Positions 1 to 10,656 are shown, numbered from the stretch's first letter. The stretch: DNA of 64,000 nt from Limnephilus marmoratus (GCA_917880885.1 OU862920.1:5146001-5210000), one strand, 5' to 3'. Program-made: numbers and translations. Notes: generated by a model from the letters alone, not told the origin.

Positions 1-1294
1 AATAATCGTAAAGTAAAAAAAAAAAACGAAACCCAACACGTTTAAGGCGGCCAAATTGTAAATAAGATAACATAATTAATGAATGGATAGACCAAAAATT
101 CATTTAAAAATATTTATCTAGCTATCTTGAATTAATTTCGATCTTGAATTACGATCTTGAATTAAACATCTGCCAGCTTTATTTTTTTTACAAAGGGGCG
201 CCACTGGTTAATTAACCAGGCTAGCAGATACTAAAGCAATGATCCTCTCTCAGGGCCTTTGATATGCTAACTTTACGATTAAATTAGAAGGATTATTTTA
301 AAATAAAATAAACAGTATTGTTAATAAATATGAAATTAAAGATTTTATTATCACATAATAAAATTAACTGAGACAAATAAACATATTAACAGAACATGGA
401 CTCACCTTCCTTGGAACGACCAAAAATATAGCTTTCTAACTATCTATCTAAATTACGATCTTGAATAAATTATTTCTTCGGGTTTCTGGTTTTGCCATTG
501 AAGTGTAGAGTCTGTACAAATAAATTACCTGAAGTCGGCTGAAATCAGTATTGGGTCCCGTATAATTAATCTCCAGCTATGAACATCTCGTATTTCCAAG
601 CGAGCATAATCGTTATTTGTCAGATTAAAATCCGTGAGATTCCTTCCACGTGTTAACAAAAAATGCTTGTTTCTTGGCAATTAAATTCAAAATTGTCCAT
701 CGGTTATTTTCGGTGAAAATTACGAAGATAGAATCGTGTATTTATAACACTTATTGGCACTACGAATACGTTAGTCGCGGCCTAGTAAATTATGTTCCAG
801 TTCGGATAAAAATAATATTCGTATTTCTTTATATAATTATTACGAAATAATATGAATTGAAATCACGACCGACTTGTCAGTAAAACCCTCTACCACCTTA
901 GAAAGATTACTCAGAAGTGGGCACTAAACAAAATATTCGATTTTTATACCCTTTTCAAAAAAAAAAAATGAATGATGTTACTTCCAAAATTTAAAAAAAA
1001 TAAATCTATGTTGAAGTTTATTATTTTTTTTAAATATTATTTAATCACCTCTTGAAATTAGGTACCTGCTTGCCTAAATCTATGATAAAATAAACTGCGA
1101 GAAATATTAACAAATATTTTATCATAACACTATGTGATGGCACTTCTGTAGTTGCGTTCAACTATGTGATGGAGGAAGTTTAAACACCTGAAAAATTGAT
1201 ACAATGCTTTAGTGAAAGTCTAATTTGGGTGTAATAATAATAACTTTGTATGCTTAGTTTCTGTTAAAAACGAATTTACTAATTTAAAAAACAA
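1..1294. other. AT-rich stretch without a recognisable gene
   Basis: No coding similarity, RNA gene or transposon end was recognised here. Two small structures are visible. A unit containing ATCTTGAATTA occurs three times at about 125-165 and again near 457. A perfect 16-bp palindrome, CTGGTTAATTAACCAG, lies at 204-219. Everything else is simple AT-rich sequence. Confidence 0.6.
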
Positions 1295-1445
1295 TTATGG
1301 CACCATCTCGTACTCTCGCAGACCAAATCCTGTAGACTTATGTGTTTATCCCTTTTTAGTGTCGCTTTTTCGTTTCATCGGGTTTCAAATCACAACGGTG
1401 CTAAAGAAGTTTTAACTTTACACCCTCTCTGGTTTAGTCAGCAAT
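1295..1445 (+). mobile_element. T1-family element, partial (interior 1)
   Basis: This matches one half of a repeat seen many times in the window. It has the block with 'tctcgcag', then 'tgtttatccctttttagtgtcgc', then the end that reads 'caaatcacaacggtgctaaagaag'. The opposite end, carrying the 'acacgcggtagaagtgaaac' motif, is missing. It is non-coding. Assignment rests on side-by-side similarity with the copies at 51885-52120 and 60262-60490. Confidence 0.6.
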
Positions 1446-1689
1446 TGATTGCTCTTATTAAGGAAAACATTATATTATACTTAAGATTAGAAAACACGGT
1501 AACGCCTTAGATTATAAATAAGGCTAAAGGAAAATGGCAAAATATCTAATTGAACGTTATGAATTATAAGTCAAGGCTTTCGACAAGATAACATAAAGGT
1601 ATTCTGGACATATTCAAAATTATTACGAAAAACCGATTGTATATCTAAAATAATGCGTCTTGATAATATTTCCGCAAATGATGGAGATC

Positions 1690-1845
1690 ACATAAACATA
1701 GCATTCTCTAAATACTTTTCATTTGTTTACACTAACTCGGAATCACCTACTACTGATTCATTATTAAAATATGACCAGAATATCTTTATGTAATCTTGTC
1801 GACAGACTTAATGTCCGGGAAGCGTAATTTGGCAACTTAACCCGA
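1690..1845. repeat. Interspersed repeat shared with 39870-40530
   Basis: The blocks 'ctctaaatacttttc', 'gaatcacctactact' and 'atcttgtcgacagactt..atgtccggraagc' occur here about 100 bp apart. The same blocks occur in the same order at 39884-39925 and 40479-40515, where they are separated by about 600 bp. Either this copy has an internal deletion or the other carries an insertion. No coding capacity is seen. Confidence 0.5.
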
Positions 1846-2522
1846 CTATAATATGCATTTAGTCAGTCCACCTCACGGATAATACGGAACATTGGTGTTG
1901 TCGAAGATTGATGGATAATACGGAATGATACGAAATATTTCTTTTTAACTAATAGATAATCAAATATGACATTTGTTGGAAGTACCAATCTTATAAAATA
2001 AATTCTCGCATTTCATCATAATTTTAAAAAACATCCCAGGTTTCGAATAGTTTGTTTGGCAAAGCAGGGTTAGTATAGCGGGTTTGTGTAATTATTCTAA
2101 TATATTTCTTTCTATGTTCTACTGTTATAAATACAGATACAAACTTGTCAATAATGCATCCACTTTGTTTTACATGGCAATAATATTTTTTTTATGATTG
2201 GCAGCGATGATTGATTGTCTTTGAAATGTTAGATAAAAACGATGTGAGTGGTTCGTTATATTTATGAAAACGATACATATAAAAATCAATGACGTTATAT
2301 AAAATAAATAGACTTGCCATAGTCTCACAAACTCAAGATATAATGTGGCAATTAATCAACACTCTTCTGTTTTCAGCGATTTTCAATAATTTCTTAATTC
2401 AAAAGTTATTCATGTATGATAAAGATAGACGCTTAAAAGAATATGTGCATATGGACGAAACAAAAGATAGAACGCGGGTGGCATTTTCGTATTCAAAATT
2501 CAAAAGTTCCGTCGAATATTGT
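1846..2522. other. Intergenic, nothing recognised
   Basis: AT-rich sequence. A short open frame exists (2289-2537), but its composition is that of translated AT-rich DNA and it runs into the inverted-repeat element that begins at 2523. No support for a gene. Confidence 0.5.
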
Positions 2523-2775
2523 CTCAAGGCCCACTAAAGTAGGAGGCCTGGGCACCAGTCGAATTTTGAGGTGTCAAATTTTCAAGCTATAATGAACAAC
2601 GATAGTTTGCAAATGGCGTTGATTGTTATTGTATTTGTTATTTCTACCGCAGGCAAGTAAATAAAGAATCATTAGATTATTATTATAAAAAGTAAATTTT
2701 ACTTAGCGACGGCATGGCATCGACTTTATAATTTGACTGTTGCGCATCCAGACCTGTACTTTAGTAGGCCTTGAG
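2523..2775. mobile_element. MITE with ~27-bp terminal inverted repeats
   Basis: The left end begins CTCAAGGCCCACTAAAGTA and the right end is the inverted counterpart, ending TACTTTAGTAGGCCTTGAG. Only a few mismatches separate the two. The 250-bp interior is non-coding. The size and ends fit a non-autonomous DNA transposon. No clear target duplication was found, so no superfamily is assigned. Confidence 0.65.
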
Positions 2776-3065
2776 TTCTCTAATGACGTATAAAATCTTT
2801 GGGAGGAAAGCAATTGTATTATTTTTATAATCGATAATAATAAGTAATTTGCATGTATTTACAAATGAAATGTTATTCCTTCGCTTTTACTACGGTTTAC
2901 CACGTAATGAAATTTTGGCGCTTTTTAATGCAATTTACTTATTAGTGAACACGACCTTACTCGACGCGTGGCAGTTTAGTACTAAAGTACTAGAAATCGA
3001 GTACCCTACAATTGTCTTGTTGTTGGCTTCCCATTTTGAGATTTCTACCCCGCGTCTAAAGTATT
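2776..3065. other. Intergenic, nothing recognised
   Basis: AT-rich spacer between the MITE and the tail of the LINE fragment. The short palindrome TAGTACTAAAGTACTA is near 2978. No gene is supported. Confidence 0.5.
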
Positions 3066-4165
3066 TTTTTTTTTTATTTATTTTTTTTTTATTAGTAATA
3101 GAAGGTACATAAATTACAAATAAATTTTATACAGTAATTAATTACATAGTATAATATTTGATGTACCCCCATAATTAAGCAAGGCTTGTGTGTATGGGGG
3201 GGTGTTATTGTATTGCTTTTTTAATATCATTCAGTTTAAGTTTTCAGTATAATTTTTTAGGTGAGTTTTAAAACTTTTTATATTGGTATTCATGTTTCTA
3301 ATTTTTTCTGGTAATGAATTAAAAAATTTTGCTCCGAGATATTTATGACTCAATTGTCCAATTTTTTTTTTACATTTTGGAGTGGGAAGTATTGATGTTT
3401 GTCTAAGACTTCTGTTATTTTTAAAGGGTGCAACTTGATTTTTAATATTATCTTTATAAATTTGTAATGTTGCATGATAAAAGTATAATGCACTTAATTT
3501 TCTGACCTTAAATTGTTTGAATAAAAGTTCTGACGAATATGAGTAGGGTTTTTTTAAAATTGTTTTTATTATTAGTTTTTGTGATATGTAAATTGTTTGT
3601 GTTTGATTTTTATATGTACCGCCCCATCCTATAATGCCGTATTGTATAATTGATTGACAGAAAGCGAAGTATGTGGTTCTAAGTAATTTTTCGTTTAAAA
3701 TATCTCTTAAACATCTAAATATATATGTTAGTTTCCTTATTCTGTTGTTTAGAATATTAATGTGTGGAGACCATTTTAAACGCTGGTCTATTGTTATGCC
3801 CAGGTACTTAATATCAGTTTTGCTTTCTATTTTTGAACATGATATATTACATTTGTGGTTTTCTGTATTTGTCACAGAGTGGATTATTAAGTTTATTTCT
3901 TTAGGTGTTTCTTGTTTTTTAATGAAAAATGGTAAATAATAGGTTTTTTTTAGAATTTAAAGTCAACAGGTTTTTATCAAACCACAATTTTAGTGCATTG
4001 ATATCTGTATTGGCCATTTTGTTTAATTCAGACCAGGTGTTTGCTTTTAGTAATAGGACTGTGTCGTCAGCGTAGGAGACAATGTCTCCATATTTAGAAA
4101 TATTTAGAAATATTGAATATGTAACGTCTTTGATAAAAATGGCGTTACCAAGTAAGCGAATTAAT
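3066..4165 (-). pseudogene. LINE (non-LTR retrotransposon) reverse transcriptase, 3' fragment
   Basis: The minus strand encodes the last part of a LINE reverse transcriptase. The 3919-4311 segment contains the catalytic box ISKYGDIVSYADDTVLL in recognisable form. After a frame break, the 3231-3875 segment continues with KYLGITIDQRLKWSPHI and the usual C-terminal 'thumb' region, ending at a stop at 3231. A T-rich run at 3066-3095 on the plus strand is the element's poly(A)-like 3' tail. The 5' half (endonuclease and ORF1) is absent, so this is a typical 5'-truncated copy. It is dead: it has a frameshift and no complete domain. It resembles the fragment at 45650-47340. The clade (jockey- or CR1-like) is inferred from the motif style. 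Confidence 0.8.
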
Positions 4166-4349
4166 TTAAACAAAATTAAAATGTTGAATGCATATTTTTT
4201 GCATGTTTTTTGTCTCCCCCGACACAAATACTTACTTTTCGTGATAATAAAGCTACATCGAACTGTTTGAATAAAAATATTCCGTATTAACGAGTAAGCG
4301 GTGTAATGCATAAATAATAAAAACAGTTCAAAGAACGAATCAATAAATA

Positions 4350-4860
4350 AATAAATAACTCGGGCAAAAAAATTTCTGCATTAGAACTTACCAATAAGTT
4401 TCACAGTTATGGGACAACTGATTCTACCTCAGTGATATGTTGAAAGAGTTTGGGAGTGGAAAACTGGGAAAAATTCGACTAGAAACGAGCGAAAGCACAC
4501 AACATGCAAGAAGACCCGTCAACTTCCGAAAAAAGTGAGCGTGAACTTTTCAAAATTGGAAACGATTGATTCCTTGAGATCTCTTCAAACAAGCAATTGA
4601 GAAGGTACCTACTTCTATTGTGTTTAATTTATTTACGGTTTATAATTAGTAAGTTAAGGTAGTTACCTACTTCCCAATACAATCCCTATTTATATTTATA
4701 TACAGGTTTTTAAGGGACGTACTTGACTCACTTTAACTAGTGATTCATAGTGATTTTACAATATTTTGGTAAAAGGTGAGCTTTTTGGTGTTTTTTTTTT
4801 CAAATTAAAAGTTTTAAAATTAGGACGAGGTGAATGGTTGGGCCGAGTGACCAGTGCCGA
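4350..4860 (+). repeat. Dispersed repeat, copy 1 (partner at 40663-41200)
   Basis: About 500 bp align with 40663-41200, including 'gaaacgagcgaaagcac', 'cgaaaaaagtgagcgtgaac' and 'gattccttgagatctcttca'. The last ~150 bp, from 'acaggtttttaagggacgtacttgac', is a half copy of the foldback element seen complete at 22233-22590. The unit is therefore composite and was probably spread as one piece. No reading frame. Confidence 0.7.
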
Positions 4861-5064
4861 CGTTTCAACAGGATTTTTTGTTATTGTTTAACTTTGAACC
4901 TTATTGTAATTAGACCTAGGACTCTGATCGGGGCTTTGATTTATTGCTTGAAAAGTGCCAGGTGCACGGCCGCACTACGAATATATTTTTGCAATTAATT
5001 CCTATTAGAATATTTTTTGCACATTTCTCGGAAGATCGATTTTTTTTCAACAAGAGTCCCAGCT

Positions 5065-5175
5065 GCTCCCGTCTATGGAACCTTCCAATTAGGGTATGTT
5101 GTGAGACTGAAGGTAGTAGGGAGGGGAAAGAGATACGGGAAAGCACCTGGCTATTCAGATCTACTGATACTGAGA
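5065..5175 (-). repeat. SINE-A, 3' part
   Basis: Read on the minus strand, this has 'cagatctgaatagccaggtg', a pyrimidine-rich middle, then 'acgggagcagctgggactctt'. This matches the distal half of the tRNA-headed SINE at 13144-13525. The tRNA-like head is absent, as expected of a 5'-truncated copy. Confidence 0.6.
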
Positions 5176-5249
5176 TCGTACTGATCTCAGTATAAGTAGA
5201 TACTGAAAGCAGTATCTCGCTCACCATTGTGATTTGATTCATTGAGTTA

Positions 5250-5640
5250 CCGGACGGAACGTTCAGACGCCGTTGAAGACCTTATTGCGGCGCATGGTCT
5301 TTAATTAACGAACCGCGGAATCTTTTTACTTTCTCTAATGGTGAGAGCAACATTGGTCTAACCCTCTACTCTGGATCAGTTGCGGCCAAGATATCTAAAT
5401 GGAAGGTCCACGAATGCGATATTGCCTCTCGTCACAGGTTAATAACTTTAACGGTGGGTGTCAAAAAGGCAGAAACCCAAAGATCCTTCTGGAACTTTAA
5501 AACCACCAGGGCGAATTGGGATAACTTTTGGGGAAGCCCTACGTGATACCTTAAGGGGATTTTACGATGTAGCAGCAAGAGATCCGGATAATTCGGGGAA
5601 CCTTTTTAATGCAGCCGTGGTATCAGCTGCCCCGGGAGGG
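5250..5640 (+). other. Unrecognised sequence with a short open frame
   Basis: A frame from about 5458 stays open for some 60 residues of balanced composition (it includes KPPGRIGITFGEALRDT) before running into the G-rich Helitron tract, where the translation becomes poly-glycine. The upstream 200 bp is also more GC-rich than the surroundings. This could be a gene fragment captured at the edge of a Helitron or an old coding remnant. No family was recognised and there is no splice evidence. Confidence 0.2.
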
Positions 5641-5772
5641 GGGGGGGGAGGAGGGAGGGGGAAGAGGGTAGTGGGGATGGGGAGAAGGGGGGAGAGGGGG
5701 GGAGGGGGGAGGTGGAGGAGGCGGAGTGGGAACCCCCTTACACCATGCGAGCAAAGCCGCGGGAAAAGCTAG
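5636..5772 (+). mobile_element. Helitron 3' end with G-rich tract
   Basis: A purine tract of mostly G is followed by 'gcgagcaaagccgcgggaaaag' and the terminal CTAG (5769-5772), with a T next. A GC-rich palindrome (CCGCGG) just before CTAG fits the Helitron rule of a short hairpin about 10 nt from a CTRR end. The nearly identical end at 51700-51728 supports the assignment. The 5' end is not identified. Non-coding. Confidence 0.65.
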
Positions 5773-6215
5773 TCTATAATATAAAAATGAATCGCTGGAT
5801 GCGTTGCTAAGCGCATAACTTTCGAACGACTGCACCAAATTGGATAATACTTTTTTTGTGTGTTCGTTATTGCCAAGACAAGGTTTTTATAAAACTTCCA
5901 GTGAGCTCTGGCATTATGAAATTTGTATAAAATATTGCTATTGGTGGCACCCGAGGAAGCGGCTATTGCTATAGAAAGGGTCAGGGAGATAAAGATGGGG
6001 GAGGGGAACCAGGGAGGGGGAGGGGAACCTGGGAGGGAGGAGGGGGACCTGGGAGGGGGGAGGGGAACTTGGGAGGAGGGTTCGCGGGACGGGGTAAAGG
6101 GGGGGGGGAGTGGAGTGGGGAGAGGGAAGGTCGAGGTGACGGAGTGGGAAAGGACACGCAGGGAGAAACAATTTCTTTATTAAGTGGCATAGCAACGCAT
6201 GCCGGGACCAGCTTG
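5773..6215 (+). mobile_element. Non-autonomous Helitron abutting the previous one
   Basis: It starts TCTATAATATAAAAA directly after the CTAG of the preceding element. It contains 'gagctctggcattatgaaatttg', seen in the other Helitrons here, then a ~150-bp gggaggggaac minisatellite tract. It ends with the hairpin GGCATagcaacgcATGCC followed by CTTG, a degenerate CTAG. No Rep/helicase coding is present. The abutment suggests end-to-end insertion. Confidence 0.65.
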
Positions 6216-6564
6216 TTTTAGATAAAAACATAGGTATTTGCATATTTAATCATTAAAGACAACATTAAAGACGAACGAAAATTTGAGAGTCGCTAATATT
6301 GTTTTCATTTTTTTTCTTTCGGATTGTGAGGGATCAGAGGGGGACATCTACATATGTAGGTCTGCAAGGCAGTGTAGAGCCGTAGGCGTTGCCTTATGGG
6401 CCAGTGGCGGTCCACGAGTTTTCAAGTGAGCTAGGGTGCTAAGATTGAAAAATACGACATTACTGATGTCGTTGTAACTGAAAATGAATTTTATTCTCTT
6501 TCCAAAATTTCAACGTTTTGTATGAAGATCTTTCAGTATGTGGATGCAACGCATTTTCAACCTT
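6216..6564. other. Intergenic, nothing recognised
   Basis: Contains 'aagtgagctagggtgctaagattgaaaaatacgac' (6424-6455) and an inverted partner 'caaccttagcgctctagctcact' (6558-6580). This is a weak ~25-bp inverted repeat bracketing ~130 bp. No coding similarity. Confidence 0.4.
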
Positions 6565-6587
6565 AGCGCTCTAGCTCACTAAAAAAT

Positions 6588-6800
6588 TCACGGACCGCCA
6601 CTACTGTGGACCTCTTCAATCCTACCGGGGAATGAATGGAGCGGGCATTCGTTGACCACATGTTCGGTGGTCTGCACCGCAGAGCATTCACACATCGCCG
6701 ACTCTTTAAGACCCAATCTATGCATCATGTGAGCACAACAGCTATGGGAGCACCTTAAACTACTGATGGCGGACCAGAGTTTACGAGGCAATGAGACTGT
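6588..6800 (-). pseudogene. LINE C-terminal zinc-knuckle fragment
   Basis: The minus-strand frame contains CECSAVQTTEHVVNECPLHSF. This is the C-x(n)-C..T..H...CP signature found at the C-terminus of R1/I/jockey-type LINE proteins. Only this terminal ~65-residue piece remains; the reverse transcriptase upstream is not recognisable. It is a dead fragment, and the exact clade cannot be stated from so little sequence. Confidence 0.55.
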
Positions 6801-7483
6801 CTCTCAGTGGGGTCGTGTACAAGATGGGCATTTTCCATGTTGGCCGAATGCCAATCAAGTTTTCACTTATCTTCTGAGGAGAGAAGTGATCTCTCCTTCT
6901 AGAAGGGTTTCAATTATTAAATATGACATTTTGAAGTTTTTCCGTAAAAAAATTCAAAACAAAACCATTTAAATTGGTGATTCGACGTGAGTTTTGAATC
7001 AATAAACCGGCAATGTATTACTATTTTGTTATTAAAAAAATAAAGTAATCTACCCTAGCTAATTTATTTATTTAATGCATTTCTTAATATACTATCATCC
7101 AATAATAATACAGTTTAAAGTAAAAAACTGAAAAATAAGACAAATAAATGAAGAGAACGGTAGGTACCAGCTAAAAATTAGCTACACCTGAATAAAGCAA
7201 TGCAAAATTGCACATAAACACGTGTATATCATTAATAGTATGATTCCTGAACATCTATACCACCTAGAGTTATCATTTAGAAAATTGAAAAGTCCTGGCA
7301 AAAAGCCTGACAGTCCAAAAAAGTCCGGACAATTTAATCACATAATGCAAATATCAGGTACGCACTTCATAACGGATGAAGTGCGTACGTAGGAATGAAC
7401 GGGAGCTGCTCCGTCAAGAATCTGGCGCTGAAAAATATTAAAAATTATATATTTGTCGAAAACAAGTTTTGAAGAAGATATTT
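6801..7483. other. Non-coding; perfect hairpin at 7358-7388
   Basis: Mostly AT-rich. At 7358-7370 and 7376-7388 a 13-bp arm (GTACGCACTTCAT) and its exact inverse enclose the 5-nt loop AACGG. Short 'tccggacaa' blocks at about 7288-7335 recur at 7870-7930, bracketing the next element. Confidence 0.5.
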
Positions 7484-7651
7484 TATTTTCGTTATTTTTT
7501 TTTGGGGTGTTATGCCGTGTTGCGCTACCTCCTTCTTTAGCCAACGTTTCGGACAGCGTTGCAGTGTCCATCATCAGGGCAGATCCGGCAGATCCGATAG
7601 ATGTGTAATTTTTAACACGACATAACACCCCAAAAGCAAATAACGAAAATA
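7484..7651. mobile_element. Short inverted-repeat element (~168 bp)
   Basis: The left arm runs 'attttcgttatttt...ggggtgttatgccgtgtt' and the right arm is its inverse, 'aacacgacataacacccc...aataacgaaaat'. Together they give about 35 bp of near-perfect terminal inversion. The middle holds 'tagccaacgtttcggacagcgttgcag'. The left arm plus middle recurs at 20036-20120, so it is a dispersed family. Non-coding. Confidence 0.6.
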
Positions 7652-7934
7652 CTTCTGGCCGTGAAAATCTTAAAACGTAACCACGATATTTTATGTTTGA
7701 ACTTGTTGTTTGTTTGCAACTGCAATTAAAATTTATAGTTTGCTCCCCCTGAGTTGTTGTTAAAAAAGATTTATATTTTGTTGTTAGATGAGTTGGAAAT
7801 TAATAAACATTAAAGACTTATTTGTTATTTCTTATGTAAGTTTAATTGCTCATATTCCATATAAACCAAAAAATCCGGACAAATTAAAGGGCCGGACAAA
7901 GTCCGCACAAGTCCAGATTAATCCGGACGGATGT

Positions 7935-8165
7935 TAACCCTAATCCAACCCACCTCGGTACAAGAATGGGTCGAGAGGCCTGCATCAACTAGCCTCTTCT
8001 GATCCGGCTCGCCATGCAGTTGGTGGGCAAATGCATTCGCCGCCAAGACCTAGACAAACCTCACCACATGAGCCGGCCCCCCCGGTAATAGTGAACCACT
8101 TGGGTTTATCTAGTGCCGGGGAATTGGTTGCCCAAAAAGTGGTTTCCGGGGCGGCCCGCCTCCCA
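7935..8165 (-). repeat. LINE 3'-region fragment (same family as 27863-28331)
   Basis: On the minus strand this reads 'aggcgggccgccccgg..acc', then 'gtgaggtttgtctaggtcttggcgg' and 'tttgcccacc.actgc'. It matches the plus-strand copies at 27866-28060 and 61870-61990. It lacks the 3' stem-loop end that those copies carry. Confidence 0.65.
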
Positions 8166-8291
8166 TATTGATTATATTAAAAAATAATTAGAATGAGTAT
8201 TTTACGTCAAGTTTCAGATGCAAAGCGTCTCTTGCCTTATATATAAGTTTAAAAAAAGTGTACGGAAAGAATAATAAAAAAAAAATAAATT

Positions 8292-8697
8292 AGAGTATAT
8301 AATTCACACGCGATAGAAGTGAAACTAGAAAGTCGCTGGATGCCGCTTTCTTTTGCCAGTTTATTTTAAGGTGGTTTGAAGATTGGATACTGATTTACAA
8401 AAACAAAAATATTTATTTTTTTAGATTTGGTAAGATTGTAACCTCCGTTCGCTGGATTTCTCTGGCCGCTGAGATTTGTAACGCACTATACCGCTGCGCT
8501 ATGGGACGCGTTCGGCGAGGCACGAATTTACGCGTTATGGGTAAATGAGCGCTGACCTATCGTCGTTTCCGTTTTATATCTCAACCAATAGGAGCCTTGG
8601 ATGAGAGTTTGATGCTTCGCAGGTACCGTAGTGCGTTATTTTCATTTTTCCGAATTTCAAATCACTCTAACGGGGCTGAAGTTTCACCAAAAAAAAA
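8292..8697. mobile_element. T1-family element with tRNA-like interior (interior 3), copy 1
   Basis: One end is 'attcacacgcgatagaagtgaaactaga'; the other is 'aatttcaaatcactctaacggggctgaagtttcac'. The same ends flank interiors 1 and 2 elsewhere. Between them is a minus-strand tRNA-like module followed by 'ccaataggagcc' sequence typical of interior 2. The copy at 50436-50790 has the same order, so this is a real composite family and not a chance nesting. Confidence 0.6.
8430..8518 (-). repeat. tRNA-like Pol III promoter module
   Basis: On the minus strand 'catagcgcagcggtatagtgc' is a good A-box-like segment and 'ggaggttacaatcttacca' a decayed B box. Spacing is tRNA-like, but no full cloverleaf forms and the B box is degenerate. 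It is therefore a SINE-type remnant and not a tRNA gene. The better copy is at 50573-50655. Confidence 0.5.
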
Positions 8698-9182
8698 CTT
8701 TAATTCAAAGGTATCCTTTTTCTGCATAGATACCATAAAGTATTTGAGAAGTTCGTTTTAATACATGCATGTTTCTTCTCAGAGTCATATTATCTACGAG
8801 TAGGTATCTAAGGTTCCTTAGGGTTTGGTATTATTATTATTTCCCTGTAAAGTCGGATGCGTCTGGCATTCCTCTCGCGGCGGTCCCTCCATTCTTATTT
8901 GGTTAGTAATGGACTGTAAAGTAAAGAGACCGCACGATAAAAGATACATTCCTAAAGTGTAGGAAGTTTGTAAGAAAACGGACGGCAAAAAAGCTCATTA
9001 TAATTTGAAAATAAGAACCGTCCGTCCGAAGCGGAGAAAGCGGATAAAATAATAGAGGGCCAATTCTGCTACGTCACATTTTCAAACGAAAACAAAATTA
9101 TTTCTGTCTTCAAATCATGCGATATCTGTTGTGGAGTATTTGAGAACAATAGATAAAAGATTTTGATTTTGAAAGATAATTC
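8698..9182. other. Intergenic, nothing recognised
   Basis: No gene, repeat family or clear structure was recognised. A GC-richer patch ('cattcctctcgcggcggtccctcc', 8869-8892) stands out in otherwise AT-rich DNA. Confidence 0.4.
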
Positions 9183-10628
9183 AAATATCTGTACCCGAGA
9201 AGCATACGGATTCAAGTCCAAGATTTGAAGAAATGAGTTTTTGATGCAGACTTGAAGTAAATTATCATGTTTATCAGTGGCGGAAAGATACAGGCCCTAT
9301 CATGAAGAAAAAATAGGATTTTCAAAAATGTATAATGATGCAACTACCATGATGCAACAACTATTTTAGAAGCAGAAGGATGTATCATGGACTTGCATCT
9401 TTGTGATTTAGTTGCATTTTGAATAATATTATGATTCAAATCCTACGTATTATGTAGTATTCTGACTCATATTATACATTACTACGCTTTCTATGGAAGT
9501 AAAAAAATTTTAAACATTGATCCTTTCATAATTCACCACATGTCGTATCAAAATTTTCCACTTCATTTAGAAGCAGAAGGTCTCAGGCCCATGGTTTTAT
9601 TCGACTAAAGTCAGCGTTTTTTTAAACAATATTTTTAAAGGCTTTACATATTAAATATTTCGTTTTATTTGCACGTTTTTAAAACCAAACTAATTGGTTT
9701 AATAATAACTTTTTTTAAATATGAGCAAGGATATCCGAAGAAGTTTTTTTAAATTTTTTTATTTGAAATATACATACATATAACAGATTTACATAAGGAA
9801 AATATATGGTTCTTAAAAATAATTACAAATGAAGTAATTTCTTGTTAATGAATCTACCCAATTTAAAAGAGTGAAGGTGACGCAAGCCTTGTGAGTCGCG
9901 GGATGTTGCTGTTCTGCGGGGCTGAAGGCACGATGGGCCTTGTGGCTGAGACGTGGTGATGGACCTCGAGGAAGCTGCCCTGGAGCGTGTGCCATGCAGG
10001 AGCACTTGTTACATGTTGAGATGTTGACCGATGATTAATGTGAGACTGAACTGCAGCGGGCGAGCGATCGGCTGCTTATATAGCCGCGGTAGAGTAACTA
10101 CCTCGCGGTAGGTAATACGAGCCACGGCAGCTGACGAGAATATTCGGCGCCGTACAGATATTGTACGGTGCTGTCTCGAGACCTTTCTAGGCGGGGCGAT
10201 ATTATTATCGTCGGGCTGGCACGGGAGGCGAGAAAGTACATCGCGGCCAGTATAGGTACGAAGGTACCTAGGCAAGTAGGTTTGCCGATGGGCGCAAATA
10301 TTAGGAGATGTTTCTCTTATGTTCTTTTGATGGCGATGATAATAATGATGTGTCGCCACAAGAGAAAACATTTCTCGTGTTTAAATTGGGGAGTCGTGTC
10401 CTTACAGAAAAAAGATAAAAAAATAAGATATACTTATTTTTTTTTTGAATTAAGAAACAAATAAAACTTATGAATGATAACAAATATTCTTAAAGAAATA
10501 TACTAACGTAGCAGTTACTAAATTAGATATACATGTAGTGTACAGACCGAGAAAAAATAGTTTTTTGGCTCTCCTGAACATTAACCTTTTCGGAATTGCA
10601 TCCGTATGCTTCTCGGGTACAGATATTT
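9183..10628. mobile_element. 1.45-kb segment bounded by a perfect 29-bp inverted repeat
   Basis: Bases 9183-9211 (aaatatctgtacccgagaag...) are exactly the reverse complement of 10600-10628. There is no further extension of the match and no transposase inside. The right two-thirds (about 9730-10402) is LTR-like. The arrangement fits a non-autonomous DNA transposon that acquired another element, or two inverted insertions of one short element. No target duplication could be fixed beside the ends. Confidence 0.5.
9735..10402 (-). mobile_element. Possible solo LTR with promoter elements
   Basis: Read on the minus strand, the segment starts TGTAAGGACACGACTCCCC and is markedly more GC-rich than its surroundings. 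It contains a TATA box CTATATAAGC (about 10074-10083), an initiator-like TCAGTC about 31 nt downstream (10044-10049), and an AATAAA signal near the far end (about 9760). This is the usual order of an LTR (U3, TATA, start, poly(A) signal). No second LTR, PBS or target duplication is seen. It may instead be a cellular promoter. Short ORFs inside are not supported. Confidence 0.35.
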
Positions 10629-10656
10629 ATGTTAAAATGGGTTGTGGAATTATATA

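Noticed and set aside
5623..6243. Proline-rich and glycine-rich open frames on both strands (also at 47681-48245, 51505-51750, 59829-60278)
   Set aside because: They are translations of the G-rich minisatellites inside Helitrons.
10009..10371. 120-codon minus-strand open frame
   Set aside because: It overlaps TATA and initiator-like elements on the same strand, has no recognisable domain and reads through a GC-rich LTR-like segment.
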